34,836 nt of DNA from Eubacteriales bacterium. Lineage in GTDB: Bacteria; Bacillota; Clostridia; Lachnospirales; Lachnospiraceae. The stretch lies in assembly GCA_030526295.1 (NCBI GenBank), contig JAUNDA010000016.1, positions 1 through 34,836 on the forward strand, read 5' to 3'. The number at the start of each line of letters is the position of its first letter. Positions within the stretch are counted from its first letter, which is position 1. This document shows positions 22,703 to 31,565 of the stretch, one piece after another. Below the pieces are notes generated by a model, which had not been told where the DNA came from, made no database searches, and saw nothing but the letters and a program-made list of their open reading frames with translations. The translations under genes were made by a program, and so were the position numbers.

Positions 22703-22829
22703 AATTTCCTACTAAACAAGATGAATTAGCAGTCTCTTCTCAGCTCATATGCCGGGACTCATGCACCCTCTGGTGATAGTTAAGTGAGTAGTCAACTTTT
22801 CTGCTACAATCTGATACAACCAGGTCGAA

Positions 22830-23717
22830 TCAAAGATATAAATCGGGCCTGCGAAGGCTGGTGTAGACACCCGCATCACGGTATGGACGCACCTTGGACA
22901 GGTCGATATCCGCATAGAGAATCTGTTCTGCATAAAGAATCTTCTCGGCGGAACTGGCAATATCGCCACCTGCATTTGCTGATGAGATGTTTTCAATACC
23001 CGAGTTACTTGAAGCAGCAGCTGACGCCCCTCGGGCAATGACTGAGCCATCCGCAGCGACCACTATTGATTCACCGGAGAAGTTCATCTCCCCCTCCAGT
23101 CCAACACGGTTACACATGGCTACTGCCACCCTGCTCTGGAAGGCCTGAACCCTAAGCTCCCACTCAAACATATCAGAGGGCTCCGCGGTTGTGTTAGCCG
23201 TAGGAATAAGTATAAGGTCAGCACCCATCAGTGCCTCGGTGCGGATACTCTCAGGATAATGCCTATCAAAGCAGACAACGATACCTATATTGCCATAAGC
23301 GGTCTCAAAAACATGGAAGCCGTCATCCGAAGGCGTGTAATAATCCTGCTCGAAAAAGCACGGAGCCTCCGCGATATGCACCATTTTCTGGGTGCCGAGG
23401 ATCTGGCCATTCTGGTCAATAAGAATTGTCGCATCATATGTGTGACCATTCTCAAGAAGATATATGTTCGGGGCCGCCATGATGTGATTTGCCGCGCACT
23501 CTGCCTGAAGCATCTTTATGAACGGGTGGTCTATGGACATGGCATAGCTAGAGACATCAAGCCTCTCATACTGCGGAAAAAACGGCGTAAGCTGAATCTC
23601 CGGGTACAGGATAAGATTGGCACCGTTTGCAGCCGCCTCCCTTAATGCGTCAATGCTCTTATTAATATTCTCATCAATACTCTCAGACATACTCATCTGA
23701 GAAAGTGCTAGTTTCAT
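22830..23717 (-). CDS. Carbon-nitrogen hydrolase (nitrilase superfamily)
   Basis: 295-aa amidohydrolase with the catalytic triad E40 (LYPEIQ), K111 (GTQKMVHI) and C149 (VCFDRHYPES). The HYPES context and overall pattern resemble N-carbamoylputrescine amidase and related amidases, but substrate cannot be fixed. Residues about 229-262 are an Ala/Ser/Asn-rich insertion with a duplicated ILYA element (EKILYAEQILYADIDL) where relatives have a short turn. The start at 23717 is preceded by GGGAGAA. A minus-strand terminator-like hairpin lies directly upstream, so it has its own promoter or is controlled by read-through. No polyamine genes are adjacent. Confidence 0.85.
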   Translation of the reverse strand: MKLALSQMSMSESIDENINKSIDALREAAANGANLILYPEIQLTPFFPQYERLDVSSYAMSIDHPFIKMLQAECAANHIMAAPNIYLLENGHTYDATILIDQNGQILGTQKMVHIAEAPCFFEQDYYTPSDDGFHVFETAYGNIGIVVCFDRHYPESIRTEALMGADLILIPTANTTAEPSDMFEWELRVQAFQSRVAVAMCNRVGLEGEMNFSGESIVVAADGSVIARGASAAASSNSGIENISSANAGGDIASSAEKILYAEQILYADIDLSKVRPYRDAGVYTSLRRPDLYL

Positions 23718-23740
23718 TCGTTTATTCTCCCTATTTCGTA

Positions 23741-23780
23741 AAAATCGACTAAACCACGGGGGTTAGTCGTGGTCTAGTCG
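23741..23780 (-). terminator. Terminator or attenuator between cysK and the nitrilase-family gene
   Basis: Minus strand: CGACTAGACCACG pairs with CGTGGTTTAGTCG (13 bp, one G-T wobble) and is followed by ATTTTTACG. The inner GACTAACC element could instead pair with the distal GGTTTAGTC arm, so two mutually exclusive folds exist. It is 195 bp after the cysK stop and 24 bp before the nitrilase-family start codon. Confidence 0.65.
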
Positions 23781-23975
23781 AATGTTTCGGGTTATATGTT
23801 TATGGATAAAGGTTTAATAATAATGGTTTGCTAATAATAGTTTACTGATAACTGAATAATGATTATGGTTATCGAATAATGGTTATTGTAAAATGTTAAT
23901 TCAATTTCTATTTTGTCTTTGTAGACTGACTAGTCTTCGTAATCTGCCAAATCTGTCTAGTTTGACCAGTCTGCT

Positions 23976-24908
23976 TTAGTCTGCGAAGAGCGGAGTTGAA
24001 AGATATCTGTCGCCTGTATCCGGAAGGAGAACAACGATTGTCTTGCCCTCGTTCTCAGGACGCTTTGCAAGCTCGATTGCTGCCCATGTTGCAGCACCTG
24101 ATGAGATACCTACGAGAACGCCTTCCTTGCGGCCAATGAGCTTGCCTGTTGCGAATGCATCTTCGTTTTCAACTGTGATAATCTCGTCGTAGATCTTTGT
24201 GTTGAGTACGTCCGGAACGAAGCCTGCGCCGATACCCTGAATCTTATGTGCACCAGCTACGCCTGTTGAAAGAACTGCTGATGATGCCGGCTCAACTGCA
24301 ACTACCTTAACGTCCTTGTTCTGTGACTTGAGGTACTCACCAACACCTGTTACTGTTCCGCCTGTGCCTACGCCTGCTACGAAGATGTCAACGTTTCCGT
24401 CTGTATCCTCCCAAATCTCAGGACCTGTTGTAGAGATGTGTGCCTTCGGGTTAGCCGGGTTAACGAACTGGCCTGCGATGAAGCTGTTAGGTGTCTCTGC
24501 TGCGATTTCCTCTGCCTTTGCGATGGCACCCTTCATTCCCTTTGCGCCCTCTGTAAGAACGATCTCTGCGCCATATGCCTTGATAAGCTGACGACGCTCA
24601 ACGCTCATTGTCTCAGGCATTGTGATGATAAGCTTATATCCTCTTGCTGCTGCAACTGATGCAAGGCCGATTCCTGTATTTCCTGATGTAGGCTCGATGA
24701 TTGTTGCGCCTGGCTTAAGCTTTCCGCTTGCCTCTGCGTCATCAAGGATAGACTTTGCTACACGATCCTTAACGCTTCCTGCCGGGTTAAAGTACTCAAG
24801 CTTTGCTACAACCTTAGCCTTAAGGCCGAATTCCTTCTCGATGTGTGAGAGTTCAAGTAATGGTGTTCTTCCGATAAGCTGATCTGCTGATGTATAAATG
24901 TTAGACAT
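23976..24908 (-). CDS. cysK: Cysteine synthase (O-acetylserine sulfhydrylase)
   Basis: 310-aa PLP enzyme converting O-acetylserine and sulfide to cysteine. The cofactor lysine is K47 in NPAGSVKDR; the substrate loop PTSGNTG is at 73-79, the phosphate-binding GTGGT near 176-180, and the late SSGAA motif is present. Length is normal. The ATG at 24908 follows AAAGGAA. Single-gene unit with a perfect sigma-A promoter at 24971-24999 overlapped by an inverted repeat, indicating repression, probably by sulfur or cysteine status. Downstream the minus strand shows repeated CAGACT units before the terminator at 23741. Confidence 0.95.
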   Translation of the reverse strand: MSNIYTSADQLIGRTPLLELSHIEKEFGLKAKVVAKLEYFNPAGSVKDRVAKSILDDAEASGKLKPGATIIEPTSGNTGIGLASVAAARGYKLIITMPETMSVERRQLIKAYGAEIVLTEGAKGMKGAIAKAEEIAAETPNSFIAGQFVNPANPKAHISTTGPEIWEDTDGNVDIFVAGVGTGGTVTGVGEYLKSQNKDVKVVAVEPASSAVLSTGVAGAHKIQGIGAGFVPDVLNTKIYDEIITVENEDAFATGKLIGRKEGVLVGISSGAATWAAIELAKRPENEGKTIVVLLPDTGDRYLSTPLFAD

Positions 24909-24970
24909 GGTAATGTTCCTTTCTTATTCTAAAGTGCCTTTCTGAAGCACTGTTCAATCTTGATGGTGCT

Positions 24971-25004
24971 AATATACACCCTTATACCTACTATGTCAAT
25001 AGGT
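24971..25004 (-). promoter_or_regulatory. cysK promoter with Rrf2/CymR-like inverted repeat
   Basis: Minus-strand TTGACA (24994-24999), 17-nt spacer, TATATT (24971-24976). ACCTA (24986-24990) and TAGGT (25000-25004) form an inverted repeat spanning the -35, flanked by TATAC/GTATA arms. Rrf2-family regulators such as CymR control cysteine synthesis genes in Firmicutes; the assignment is by analogy. Confidence 0.7.
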
Positions 25005-25040
25005 TTAGTATATTATTTTTGAAAAATTTCAAGACTTCAA

Positions 25041-25068
25041 AAAAAGACGGCATCAAAGCCGTCTTTTT
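25041..25068. terminator. Bidirectional terminator
   Basis: AAAAAGACGGC pairs with GCCGTCTTTTT around ATCAAA, with T-runs on both strands. On the minus strand it ends transcription from the DHHW/MBOAT side before the cysK promoter. Confidence 0.85.
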
Positions 25069-25213
25069 CGCATGTCGTTTTGTATGAATTAACTGGGCCA
25101 TAGATAAGAGAATTATGGCTACTGAATAACAAAGATAGCCGCTTGATGTCCCAACTCCCATCTAACAGCTCGTTATTGTTAACATCTCAATGTTGTTACG
25201 AGATAAGCGTCCT

Positions 25214-26338
25214 TTATTTAAATGCCTTCTGGTTGAGGATCATCGCGCTGTAGAGGAAGAGCACATCCTTTCCGCTAAAGTCAATGAACTCGCCGAGGTA
25301 GTCGGGGGAGATGTAGCGGATGTCTACGAGGTAGATGCTCTTATAGCCGTCTACCATGAGCGGCGCGATGCTTGAGCCAAACGAGTCGCGGAAAAGGATA
25401 AGCTCCTTGTCCGCCCCGGCATTCGGGTTGTCAATGCGAAGAAGCGCCCTGGTGCCTGCGAGGAAGACATCGTACTGGTCTGCCCTCTCAAAAAGCTCAG
25501 GGTTATATATGCCCGAGGTCTTGCCGGTTTCATAATCGTAAACCGTGCATCCGTCAATTACGGGGTCTGTAAGGTAAACGAGCGTATCAGGCTTTGTGAT
25601 AAGTGAAATCTGCCCCTTGTAAACGCCGTCAAAGCCCTCGAGGCGGTGCTCGGTGTATTCGGTCACGTGTGCCTCTGATGAAGCCACAAGCTCGGGGTTC
25701 ATCATCATAATGAGGCGTTGCACGGTCTCAGCAAGTTCAGGCTGGCTCCAGTGCGTATCGGTGCGGTAGTAGTCACTAAGCTCGAGCGTATCAAAGATGT
25801 CAATGTACGTCATGCCTGGAAGCGCTGCTTGCACCTTATCCCGAAGATTATCATAATCAGGGCCCGGATAGCCATAGTCACGAGCAAAGAAGTAGTTCTT
25901 GTCGGGGATGAGCGAGACAAACTTTTCGCCGCCGTTATCCTTTAGGTACTTCTCATAGATATATACAAGCCTTCCGATGGAATAATCGGTGAGCCTGTCA
26001 TCAAACGCGCTTTCAATCTTTGCATAGTAGCCGTCCTCTACTGCTATCCGGTTGTTTTCCTTAGCGCCAAGCACATGGATCTTGAACTCGGCCTTAAGGG
26101 TACGGAAGAATTCGCGCATCGGGAACTGGTCCGTGAGAGCCGACTCCGTCTTTTCGATTGCGCTTCTGTCAATGATACTCTCCCATGTGACATTTGACGG
26201 AAGCTGTGCTAGTGGTCTTCGCTCTGCCTCACTTGTCTTTACCGGGTTAACGAGACGGTATGAACCCACGACAAGGAACGCGCCAATGATGACGCAGAAA
26301 AGAATCGTTATGAACTTGTCGCGGATGTTATCTCTCAT
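25214..26338 (-). CDS. DHHW family protein (AlgX/DltD-like partner of MBOAT)
   Basis: 374-aa protein with an N-terminal membrane anchor (about residues 8-28) and an extracytoplasmic SGNH-hydrolase-like domain. The characteristic TDTHW (193-197, D194 and H196) and FRDSFGSS (316-323, nucleophile S319) motifs define the DHHW/AlgX-like group. Such proteins work with a membrane-bound O-acyltransferase to move acyl groups onto an extracellular polymer; the matching MBOAT gene lies 141 bp upstream on the same strand. The ribosome binding site is weak, so translation may depend on the upstream gene. Polymer not identifiable from context. Confidence 0.85.
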   Translation of the reverse strand: MRDNIRDKFITILFCVIIGAFLVVGSYRLVNPVKTSEAERRPLAQLPSNVTWESIIDRSAIEKTESALTDQFPMREFFRTLKAEFKIHVLGAKENNRIAVEDGYYAKIESAFDDRLTDYSIGRLVYIYEKYLKDNGGEKFVSLIPDKNYFFARDYGYPGPDYDNLRDKVQAALPGMTYIDIFDTLELSDYYRTDTHWSQPELAETVQRLIMMMNPELVASSEAHVTEYTEHRLEGFDGVYKGQISLITKPDTLVYLTDPVIDGCTVYDYETGKTSGIYNPELFERADQYDVFLAGTRALLRIDNPNAGADKELILFRDSFGSSIAPLMVDGYKSIYLVDIRYISPDYLGEFIDFSGKDVLFLYSAMILNQKAFK

Positions 26339-26479
26339 CTTTATTATTTACTCTTTAATTTCTTATTCGTTGTTTGCTGTGGTTTTGCATCGCCTTTCAA
26401 CATTCTCTCTAAAAAGGCTAGCCACTATCCACAATAGCTTCAGTTTACTGTATTTAGTACAGAATCATACAAAACAGTT

Positions 26480-28090
26480 TTAGAAGCGGAAATACAGGAA
26501 CGGACTAAAGGAGCCGTCCACGAAATATGCTGTTGCGAGCATAAGTATCATTAAAACGAAAACCGGCTCGAGAATGTTAATGATTCGTGCAGCCTTTTCA
26601 TTTTCTTTAATCTTGAGAATCGTATTTTTGCAAAGCGGTGTTGCTCCGATGATTGCCACCACGAGGATTAAAATGTAGCCACTCAGGTAATACGAGGTTT
26701 CGGCGCTCCATAACGGGAGGGCCATTGTTGATGCAAATGCGGTTGCAGTGGCGGTGGTAGTTGCGGTTGCTGATGCGATGGACGCAGCTGCTGCCGTTGT
26801 AGCCTGAGCTACTGAGGTTAATGCTCCCACAGCCTCGGAAGCCATGCCTGCGGCCGTAACTGAAGCGGCCCCAAGTGTACGTGCTGCCATGCCGGCTGAA
26901 GCCGAAGCCATAGCCGGTGCACTAACCCTGCCAATACCAAAGAGTGCGGCGAGGTCGGTGATGACGCCGTTCATGCCATTGCCATTGAAAATGACGAAGC
27001 TAATGAGGATTACGACTACCAGGTAGATGCGTGAGAAAACCGTCGGAAGCTTCTTAAAGAACGCTCCGAGGAAGAACTTCTCGCATATGAGGAATACCGC
27101 AAAGTAGAGGCCCCAAACGATGAAATTCCAGTCGGCTCCGTGCCAGAAACCTGTGAGGAACCATACGGCGAGGATGTTAAAGCCCCATCGCGGGAGCGAA
27201 ACGCGGTTTCCGCCAAGCGGGATGTAGACATAGTCCCTGAACCATGAGCCAAGTGAAATGTGCCACCTGCGCCAGAACTCAGCTACCGTTGTCGATATGA
27301 ACGGATAGTTGAAATTCTCAAGGAACTTAAAGCCGAAGATTCTTCCAAGGCCTATTGCCATGTCGGAATAGCCCGAGAAATCAAAGTAAATCTGGAGCGA
27401 AACGGCTATGGCATAGATCCACATGCCGCCGACAGTCTGCTGGGTCATGGCATGAAGGCTTGTTGCAAGTGCGCCGAGCGTATCGGCTATCAGCACCTTT
27501 TTACCAAGACCGATGGCAAAGCGTGTCACACCATAGGAGAAATTCCCGAAGCTGTGTGTTCGTGATGAAAGCTCCTCCTCAACAACCGTGTACCTGACAA
27601 TCGGGCCCGCGATAAGCTGTGGGAAAAGTGCCACATATGTGGCAAGTGATATGAAATTCTTCTGCACCTTTGCATCACCGCGGTATACATCAATAGTGTA
27701 GCTTAGCGTCTGGAAGGTATAGAACGAGATTCCTATAGGAAGCGCAAGGCCAAGGAGACGGAGCTTGCTTCCAAAGATGTTATTGAGGTTTGAAACAAAG
27801 AAGTCAGAATACTTAAAGAAGCCGAGCACGAGTACGCTTATGATAACCGATGAGCACAGGAACACGCGTGACCACTTGGTACCCCTAAACCTGTCAATGA
27901 GCAGGCCGTGGATGTAGGCTGAAAGCGATGTTCCGAGCATGAGAAATGTATAAACGGGCTCACCGTAAAAATAGAACGCAAGGCTCGCAATAAGGAGCAC
28001 GAGGTTTTTTAGCTTAAAGGGGACGATAAAATACACAAAAAGCGTTACCGGCAGAAAATAATATAAAAAGCCGATACTTGAAAAAAGCAT
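26480..28090 (-). CDS. MBOAT O-acyltransferase (AlgI/DltB-like) with Ala-rich insertion
   Basis: 536-aa polytopic acyltransferase. Conserved MBOAT features: LPIGISFYTFQTLSYTIDVY (117-136), FPQLIAGPIVRY (156-167), IYFDFSGYSDMAIGLG (234-249), EFWRRWHISLGSWFRDYVYIP (271-291, near-active H277) and the catalytic histidine H317 in GFWHGADW. Residues about 388-457 are a low-complexity Ala/Ser/Thr/Val-rich stretch that interrupts the usual link between the TDLAALFG and LPLWSAETSYYL segments; relatives as I remember them lack it. The rest appears intact. First gene of an operon with the DHHW protein; start has AAAGGGGGA. A promoter candidate is at 28237-28264. Confidence 0.9.
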   Translation of the reverse strand: MLFSSIGFLYYFLPVTLFVYFIVPFKLKNLVLLIASLAFYFYGEPVYTFLMLGTSLSAYIHGLLIDRFRGTKWSRVFLCSSVIISVLVLGFFKYSDFFVSNLNNIFGSKLRLLGLALPIGISFYTFQTLSYTIDVYRGDAKVQKNFISLATYVALFPQLIAGPIVRYTVVEEELSSRTHSFGNFSYGVTRFAIGLGKKVLIADTLGALATSLHAMTQQTVGGMWIYAIAVSLQIYFDFSGYSDMAIGLGRIFGFKFLENFNYPFISTTVAEFWRRWHISLGSWFRDYVYIPLGGNRVSLPRWGFNILAVWFLTGFWHGADWNFIVWGLYFAVFLICEKFFLGAFFKKLPTVFSRIYLVVVILISFVIFNGNGMNGVITDLAALFGIGRVSAPAMASASAGMAARTLGAASVTAAGMASEAVGALTSVAQATTAAAASIASATATTTATATAFASTMALPLWSAETSYYLSGYILILVVAIIGATPLCKNTILKIKENEKAARIINILEPVFVLMILMLATAYFVDGSFSPFLYFRF

Positions 28091-28236
28091 ATTTAATCCC
28101 CCTTTCTTTCTTAATTATGCCAGCACCGATGCTCAAGGTAGTTTTCCATAAGCCCGTCAACAATAGTTTAGTAGCAAGGATGCCTGCCAATTTTCCTCAC
28201 TATCAAAGTAAAAATAGTGATAGATGTCACTTCAAT

Positions 28237-28264
28237 ATTATAACCTCTCTGCCGTTACAAACAA
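28237..28264 (-). promoter_or_regulatory. Putative MBOAT operon promoter inside an inverted repeat
   Basis: Minus-strand TTGTTT (28259-28264), 16-nt spacer, TATAAT (28237-28242). AACCTCT and AGAGGTT arms (about 28242-28271) enclose the spacer. In the leader another inverted repeat, TCACTAT/ATAGTGA, is at 28197-28220. The rest of 28091-28447 shows no gene. Confidence 0.5.
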
Positions 28265-28447
28265 AGAGGTTATTTATACTGTAAATGTTATGTTTAATTT
28301 TGCCCTTCTATGAGAGCATTTTCTATGGTTAGTCTGCTCTTTCAATGAGAGCGCCATTATTTTTGGACGGCACGCGTTTATGTATGGTATGGTCTGTGTG
28401 CCGTTGTAATTAGAATCTGTATTAAACTCTTGCGGGAGTGTCTTAAA

Positions 28448-28993
28448 TTATTCGAGGTTCTCAGGGCACATAGCGAAGAATACGAGGTTGCCCTTTGAGC
28501 CTGCAACTGTCTGGTCTGCCTGTACACATACGTTCCAGGCAGGGTTTGCATTGTCAGTAAGAGTCTTGATGAAGGCAGCTGCGTCAGCTCCATCCTCAAG
28601 CTCAAATACGTAGTTAACGAATGCGATTGAACTAATCATCGGGGCGAACATGTAGCCTGACTTAAAGCCCTTGATCTCTGCGTTGTCAAAGCCTGCGAGA
28701 AGTCCCTCCTCTGCCTCCATTACCATAGGCATGAAGAGAATTACTTCGTTTGTAGAAAGCTTGTTTGCAACTGACTCTGCTGTAGCGCCGTCCTCAGCTG
28801 CTGCCTCAAGGAATGCGTTCCAGAGCTTGCCGCCCATTGTGTCAGCGCCTACCTCAGGAGTTACATCCTTTGATGCCTCTGTGGCTGCCTCTGTCTCTGT
28901 ATTGTTTCCTGTGTTACCCTTGCCGCATGCTGCAAGTGAGAATGCGAGAGCTCCGATAACAAAAAGTGCTGCAAATCTTTTAAAATTCTTCAT
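28448..28993 (-). CDS. Lipoprotein of unknown function, 181 aa
   Basis: Signal peptide with a lipobox (SLAAC, lipidated C23), then a Thr/Glu-rich linker to about residue 45. The mature domain (about 53-181) is a small alpha/beta domain: a helix with KLWNAFLEAAAEDGATAESVANKL, a hydrophobic strand VILFMPMVM, a FKSGYMFAPMISSIAFVNYVFEL core, and a C-terminal strand NLVFFAMCPENL. I believe similar lipoproteins are common in Lachnospiraceae, but no function is known to me. Start follows AAGGAAAA. No clear partner gene; the next lipoprotein gene is 638 bp upstream and has its own terminator. Confidence 0.75.
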   Translation of the reverse strand: MKNFKRFAALFVIGALAFSLAACGKGNTGNNTETEAATEASKDVTPEVGADTMGGKLWNAFLEAAAEDGATAESVANKLSTNEVILFMPMVMEAEEGLLAGFDNAEIKGFKSGYMFAPMISSIAFVNYVFELEDGADAAAFIKTLTDNANPAWNVCVQADQTVAGSKGNLVFFAMCPENLE

Positions 28994-29101
28994 TTCGTAA
29001 TTTTCCTTTTCTTTCTTAATTGTGTTCGGTGTGTTTTACTTGCGGCGTGATTCGTAACGCCTTTAAACTCACCCTAATTTGTGTTCCGGTGCCATACGCC
29101 T

Positions 29102-29224
29102 TTATCTTAAAGCTTTCAATGTCCGGTTTTTGATAAATCTACTTTTAATGCCACTGCCCGGCTGCTCGGGCTTTCTGGGCTTCTTGGGTTTTCTGGGTTT
29201 CCCGTGCTTTCCAGGATTCACCAT
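29102..29224 (-). CDS. Small, strongly basic ORF with PKK/PRK repeats (doubtful)
   Basis: 40-codon frame starting at 29224: MVNPGKHGKPRKPKKPRKPE, then a short tail ending LKALR. Nearly half of the residues are Lys, Arg or Pro and the core comes from a GGGYTTYYT-type micro-repeat. Only a weak GAGAA precedes the ATG. It could be a real basic peptide or simply the translation of a repeat. Confidence 0.25.
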   Translation of the reverse strand: MVNPGKHGKPRKPKKPRKPEQPGSGIKSRFIKNRTLKALR

Positions 29225-29446
29225 TTCTCAGGTCTAAACCCGGCCTGATTTATGCCCTATACATTTGCCAAAGCCAATTTGTGGCGCGGATACAATATAC
29301 AACATGAAACTGACATCCCGATAACTTTAAGTCTACGTTTTTCTAACGAATGTTTAAATTTTGGTTAACCTGATAATTTTTTATTATAAAATTCTGTTTT
29401 CGGTCAGAAATCCTGCAACCAGGCTGTAAGATTGGAAATACGCCAT

Positions 29447-29477
29447 TAAAAACGGACGCCCCTTTAAGAAGCGTCCG
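29447..29477 (-). terminator. Terminator of the 566-aa lipoprotein gene
   Basis: Minus strand: CGGACGC (29471-29477) pairs with GCGTCCG (29453-29459) around an 11-nt loop, followed by TTTTTAATGG. It is 155 bp beyond the stop codon. Confidence 0.8.
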
Positions 29478-29631
29478 CTGATTGAATCTGTATTTTGTTG
29501 TGTTGTCCCGGGTTAGTCTGGTGCATGTGCTTAGGTGCCCTGCCAGTATAAGACATGTATGACGGATGAACGCCTGACGCATATTTATCTAACAGGTGAA
29601 TGCCGTCATGGGCCATGCATACGTGCTGGCT

Positions 29632-31332
29632 TCAGCCTGCGTATACGATGCCGTCGAGAACCTCGTCCTCAGGATAGTAGTTAATCCTGTATGGCCACTC
29701 CTCACGGTTGATGTAGCCAAGTAAGAAGTCTCCGTTTTCTGCCTGAAGGATAATCTTGTCCTCGCCGTTTGTAGCGAAGATTGTAAGTGTCTCGCCAGGA
29801 TTTACCGGATAAGGCTCACCTGTGTCGGTACCCTTTTCGTCACTTGTTGTAAGCTCGAAGGTCTTCTTAACAGTAAGTGTGATGTCAGATACCGGGAAGT
29901 ATAACTCTCCGCCTGTCGGAATGCCGTCTGCACCAACCTTGCAGAATCTTAACGCATCATATGTTCCAAGAGCGTCAAGTCTTGAAGAAAGCAGCATGTA
30001 GTCCGGATCAACGAAGGCTGCGTGATAGTCAATGTAATAATCAACTACCTCGTTATCGATTTCCATCTCGCCTGCAGCATAGCCAAGTGATGCGGGATAG
30101 CCCTGGTACATACCGGTTTCCGTTACCCTACCGTCTGTGATCTCATAGATTCTTAAGTATCTGTAATCATTCTCGGCACGGTTATTAAGGTAAATGTATG
30201 ACTTCTTTCCGATCACACAGAGGTAAAGCTCATAGTTCTCGAAGGTATATGTACCGAAGTGGTTCTCCTTGCCATCGATTACGATGCACATGTCTGTGTA
30301 GGCATCATAGTCCTCGTAGTTCTCAATATCAACATAGGCTGTGATTTCCTCGTTCTTGCCGTCACCGTCGATGTCATAGTACTGCGGAACCCATCTCTCA
30401 ATCTGGGAAATATAGTTTGCAGGAATCTCTGCATACTCCTCATTGAGCACTCCAGGATACTCTGCGAATGTAACTGTTGCTGTCGGCTGACCCATAGCAT
30501 ATGCACCGAGTGAGTACGGATAGAAATAAACCGTTACACCGTTGTAGCCGAGTGTCCATCCCATGTCGATTGACTTTCCGGCATAGTCACCCTCGCCGAA
30601 GAAGCCGTCAATAAATGCCATGGCTGTCTCGAAATCGATATACTCGTGGTACTCCTTGTCGTAATAATCCTCGATCTCGGCCTTAACTGCTGCCTTGAAG
30701 CCCTCCTGGTCTGCTACTACATCGATAAGCTCGATTTCCTCGCCTGTCTTAACGTCATAGGCTGTACCAAAATCAAAGTAGTAGCCGTGTGCACCGCCCC
30801 AGTAGTCCGTGTAGCTTGTGTGGATACTCAGAACCCTGTTGTCAGAACGGAGAATGTACTCTGAAAAATCAGATGAGAGGTAATCATAGTAATCCTCTTC
30901 GTTTCTGTACTCAGCAATATCTGCTGCCTGTGCCTTAAGGTCAACAAGTGTATCCTTTGCATACTTTCTGCGTGCCTCGGTTGCCTCCTCAAGAGCCTTA
31001 TTAAGCTCAGGATACTGCTCAGCCTCGTCATCATCGAGTGAAACTGTCTGGCATGTGATGCCATAAGCCACATAGGCTTCCTTGTCCTTTGCCTTTGCAG
31101 TCTCATAGACGTTTAACTGGTCGATTTCCGGATGAATCATCTCGAGCGGTTCCTTAACCTCTGGCTTTGTCTCCTCAGGAGCTGCTGTTGTTTCAGGAGC
31201 CTTTGTGGTCTCAGCCACAGCTGCTGTTGTTGCCGCCTCTGTCTCGACCTTTGTCTCCTCCTTCTTGCAGGCTGCAAGTGAGAATACCATGGCAAGTACA
31301 AGTAAAATGCTTAATAATCTTCGTTTTGTCAT
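29632..31332 (-). CDS. Lipoprotein with DUF4163/DUF3298-like domain, 566 aa
   Basis: Signal peptide with lipobox SLAAC (lipidated C22), then a Thr/Glu/Ala/Pro-rich stalk to about residue 60. Residues about 65-290 resemble the DUF4163-DUF3298 (PdaC/RsiV-like) module: strand EAYVAYGITCQTVSL, the SYTDYWGGAHGYYFDFGTAYDVKTGE core (172-198) and YFYPYSLGAYAMG (269-281). A calcium-loop-like DIDGDGKNEE is at 320-329, as in FG-GAP/VCBS-type beta-propeller repeats, followed by a beta-rich region to the end. Extracytoplasmic and membrane-attached. Function unknown; RsiV-type relatives bind lysozyme, but that cannot be claimed here. Start has AAAGGAG. Confidence 0.8.
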   Translation of the reverse strand: MTKRRLLSILLVLAMVFSLAACKKEETKVETEAATTAAVAETTKAPETTAAPEETKPEVKEPLEMIHPEIDQLNVYETAKAKDKEAYVAYGITCQTVSLDDDEAEQYPELNKALEEATEARRKYAKDTLVDLKAQAADIAEYRNEEDYYDYLSSDFSEYILRSDNRVLSIHTSYTDYWGGAHGYYFDFGTAYDVKTGEEIELIDVVADQEGFKAAVKAEIEDYYDKEYHEYIDFETAMAFIDGFFGEGDYAGKSIDMGWTLGYNGVTVYFYPYSLGAYAMGQPTATVTFAEYPGVLNEEYAEIPANYISQIERWVPQYYDIDGDGKNEEITAYVDIENYEDYDAYTDMCIVIDGKENHFGTYTFENYELYLCVIGKKSYIYLNNRAENDYRYLRIYEITDGRVTETGMYQGYPASLGYAAGEMEIDNEVVDYYIDYHAAFVDPDYMLLSSRLDALGTYDALRFCKVGADGIPTGGELYFPVSDITLTVKKTFELTTSDEKGTDTGEPYPVNPGETLTIFATNGEDKIILQAENGDFLLGYINREEWPYRINYYPEDEVLDGIVYAG

Positions 31333-31385
31333 TCTTTCTCCTTTCTTAGTTAAAAACTAAGATAAACCCTAAATAAGTCACTTGA

Positions 31386-31414
31386 ATCATATCAAATTTA
31401 AGATTAAATATCAA
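31386..31414 (-). promoter_or_regulatory. Sigma-A promoter of the 566-aa lipoprotein gene
   Basis: Minus-strand TTGATA (31409-31414), 17-nt spacer, TATGAT (31386-31391), leaving a leader of about 45 nt before the start codon at 31332. Confidence 0.7.
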
Positions 31415-31565
31415 TTTCGCACTTCTTAATATATTGTGACGGAAAGCGTGTAAAGACCCTGTTTTTATTGGTATTTGGGCGTTTTCCGTTGGTTTTTTCC
31501 AATAAGCAACTGTAGGTGCTTTTCGTAACCTGTGCGCAAAAAAATGGTCACTTTGTGGCCAAACA

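Larger units (their letters stand above)
22200..22829. other. Long non-coding stretch
   Basis: 630 bp without a convincing gene. It holds a 14-bp direct repeat AAGAATGTGATGAA (22250-22263 and 22272-22285), the large hairpin at 22495-22550 and the tandem repeats at 22576-22702. From 22286 to 22494 I see nothing identifiable. Confidence 0.6.
28994..29631. other. Long intergenic region with one small basic ORF and a terminator
   Basis: 638 bp between two minus-strand lipoprotein genes. Contains a GGCGT/ACGCC hairpin (29044-29061), a 9-nt micro-repeat tract around 29165-29218 that encodes a Pro-Lys-Arg-rich small frame on the minus strand (29102-29224), and the terminator of the upstream lipoprotein gene at 29447-29477. 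Otherwise AT-rich with nothing identifiable. Confidence 0.6.
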
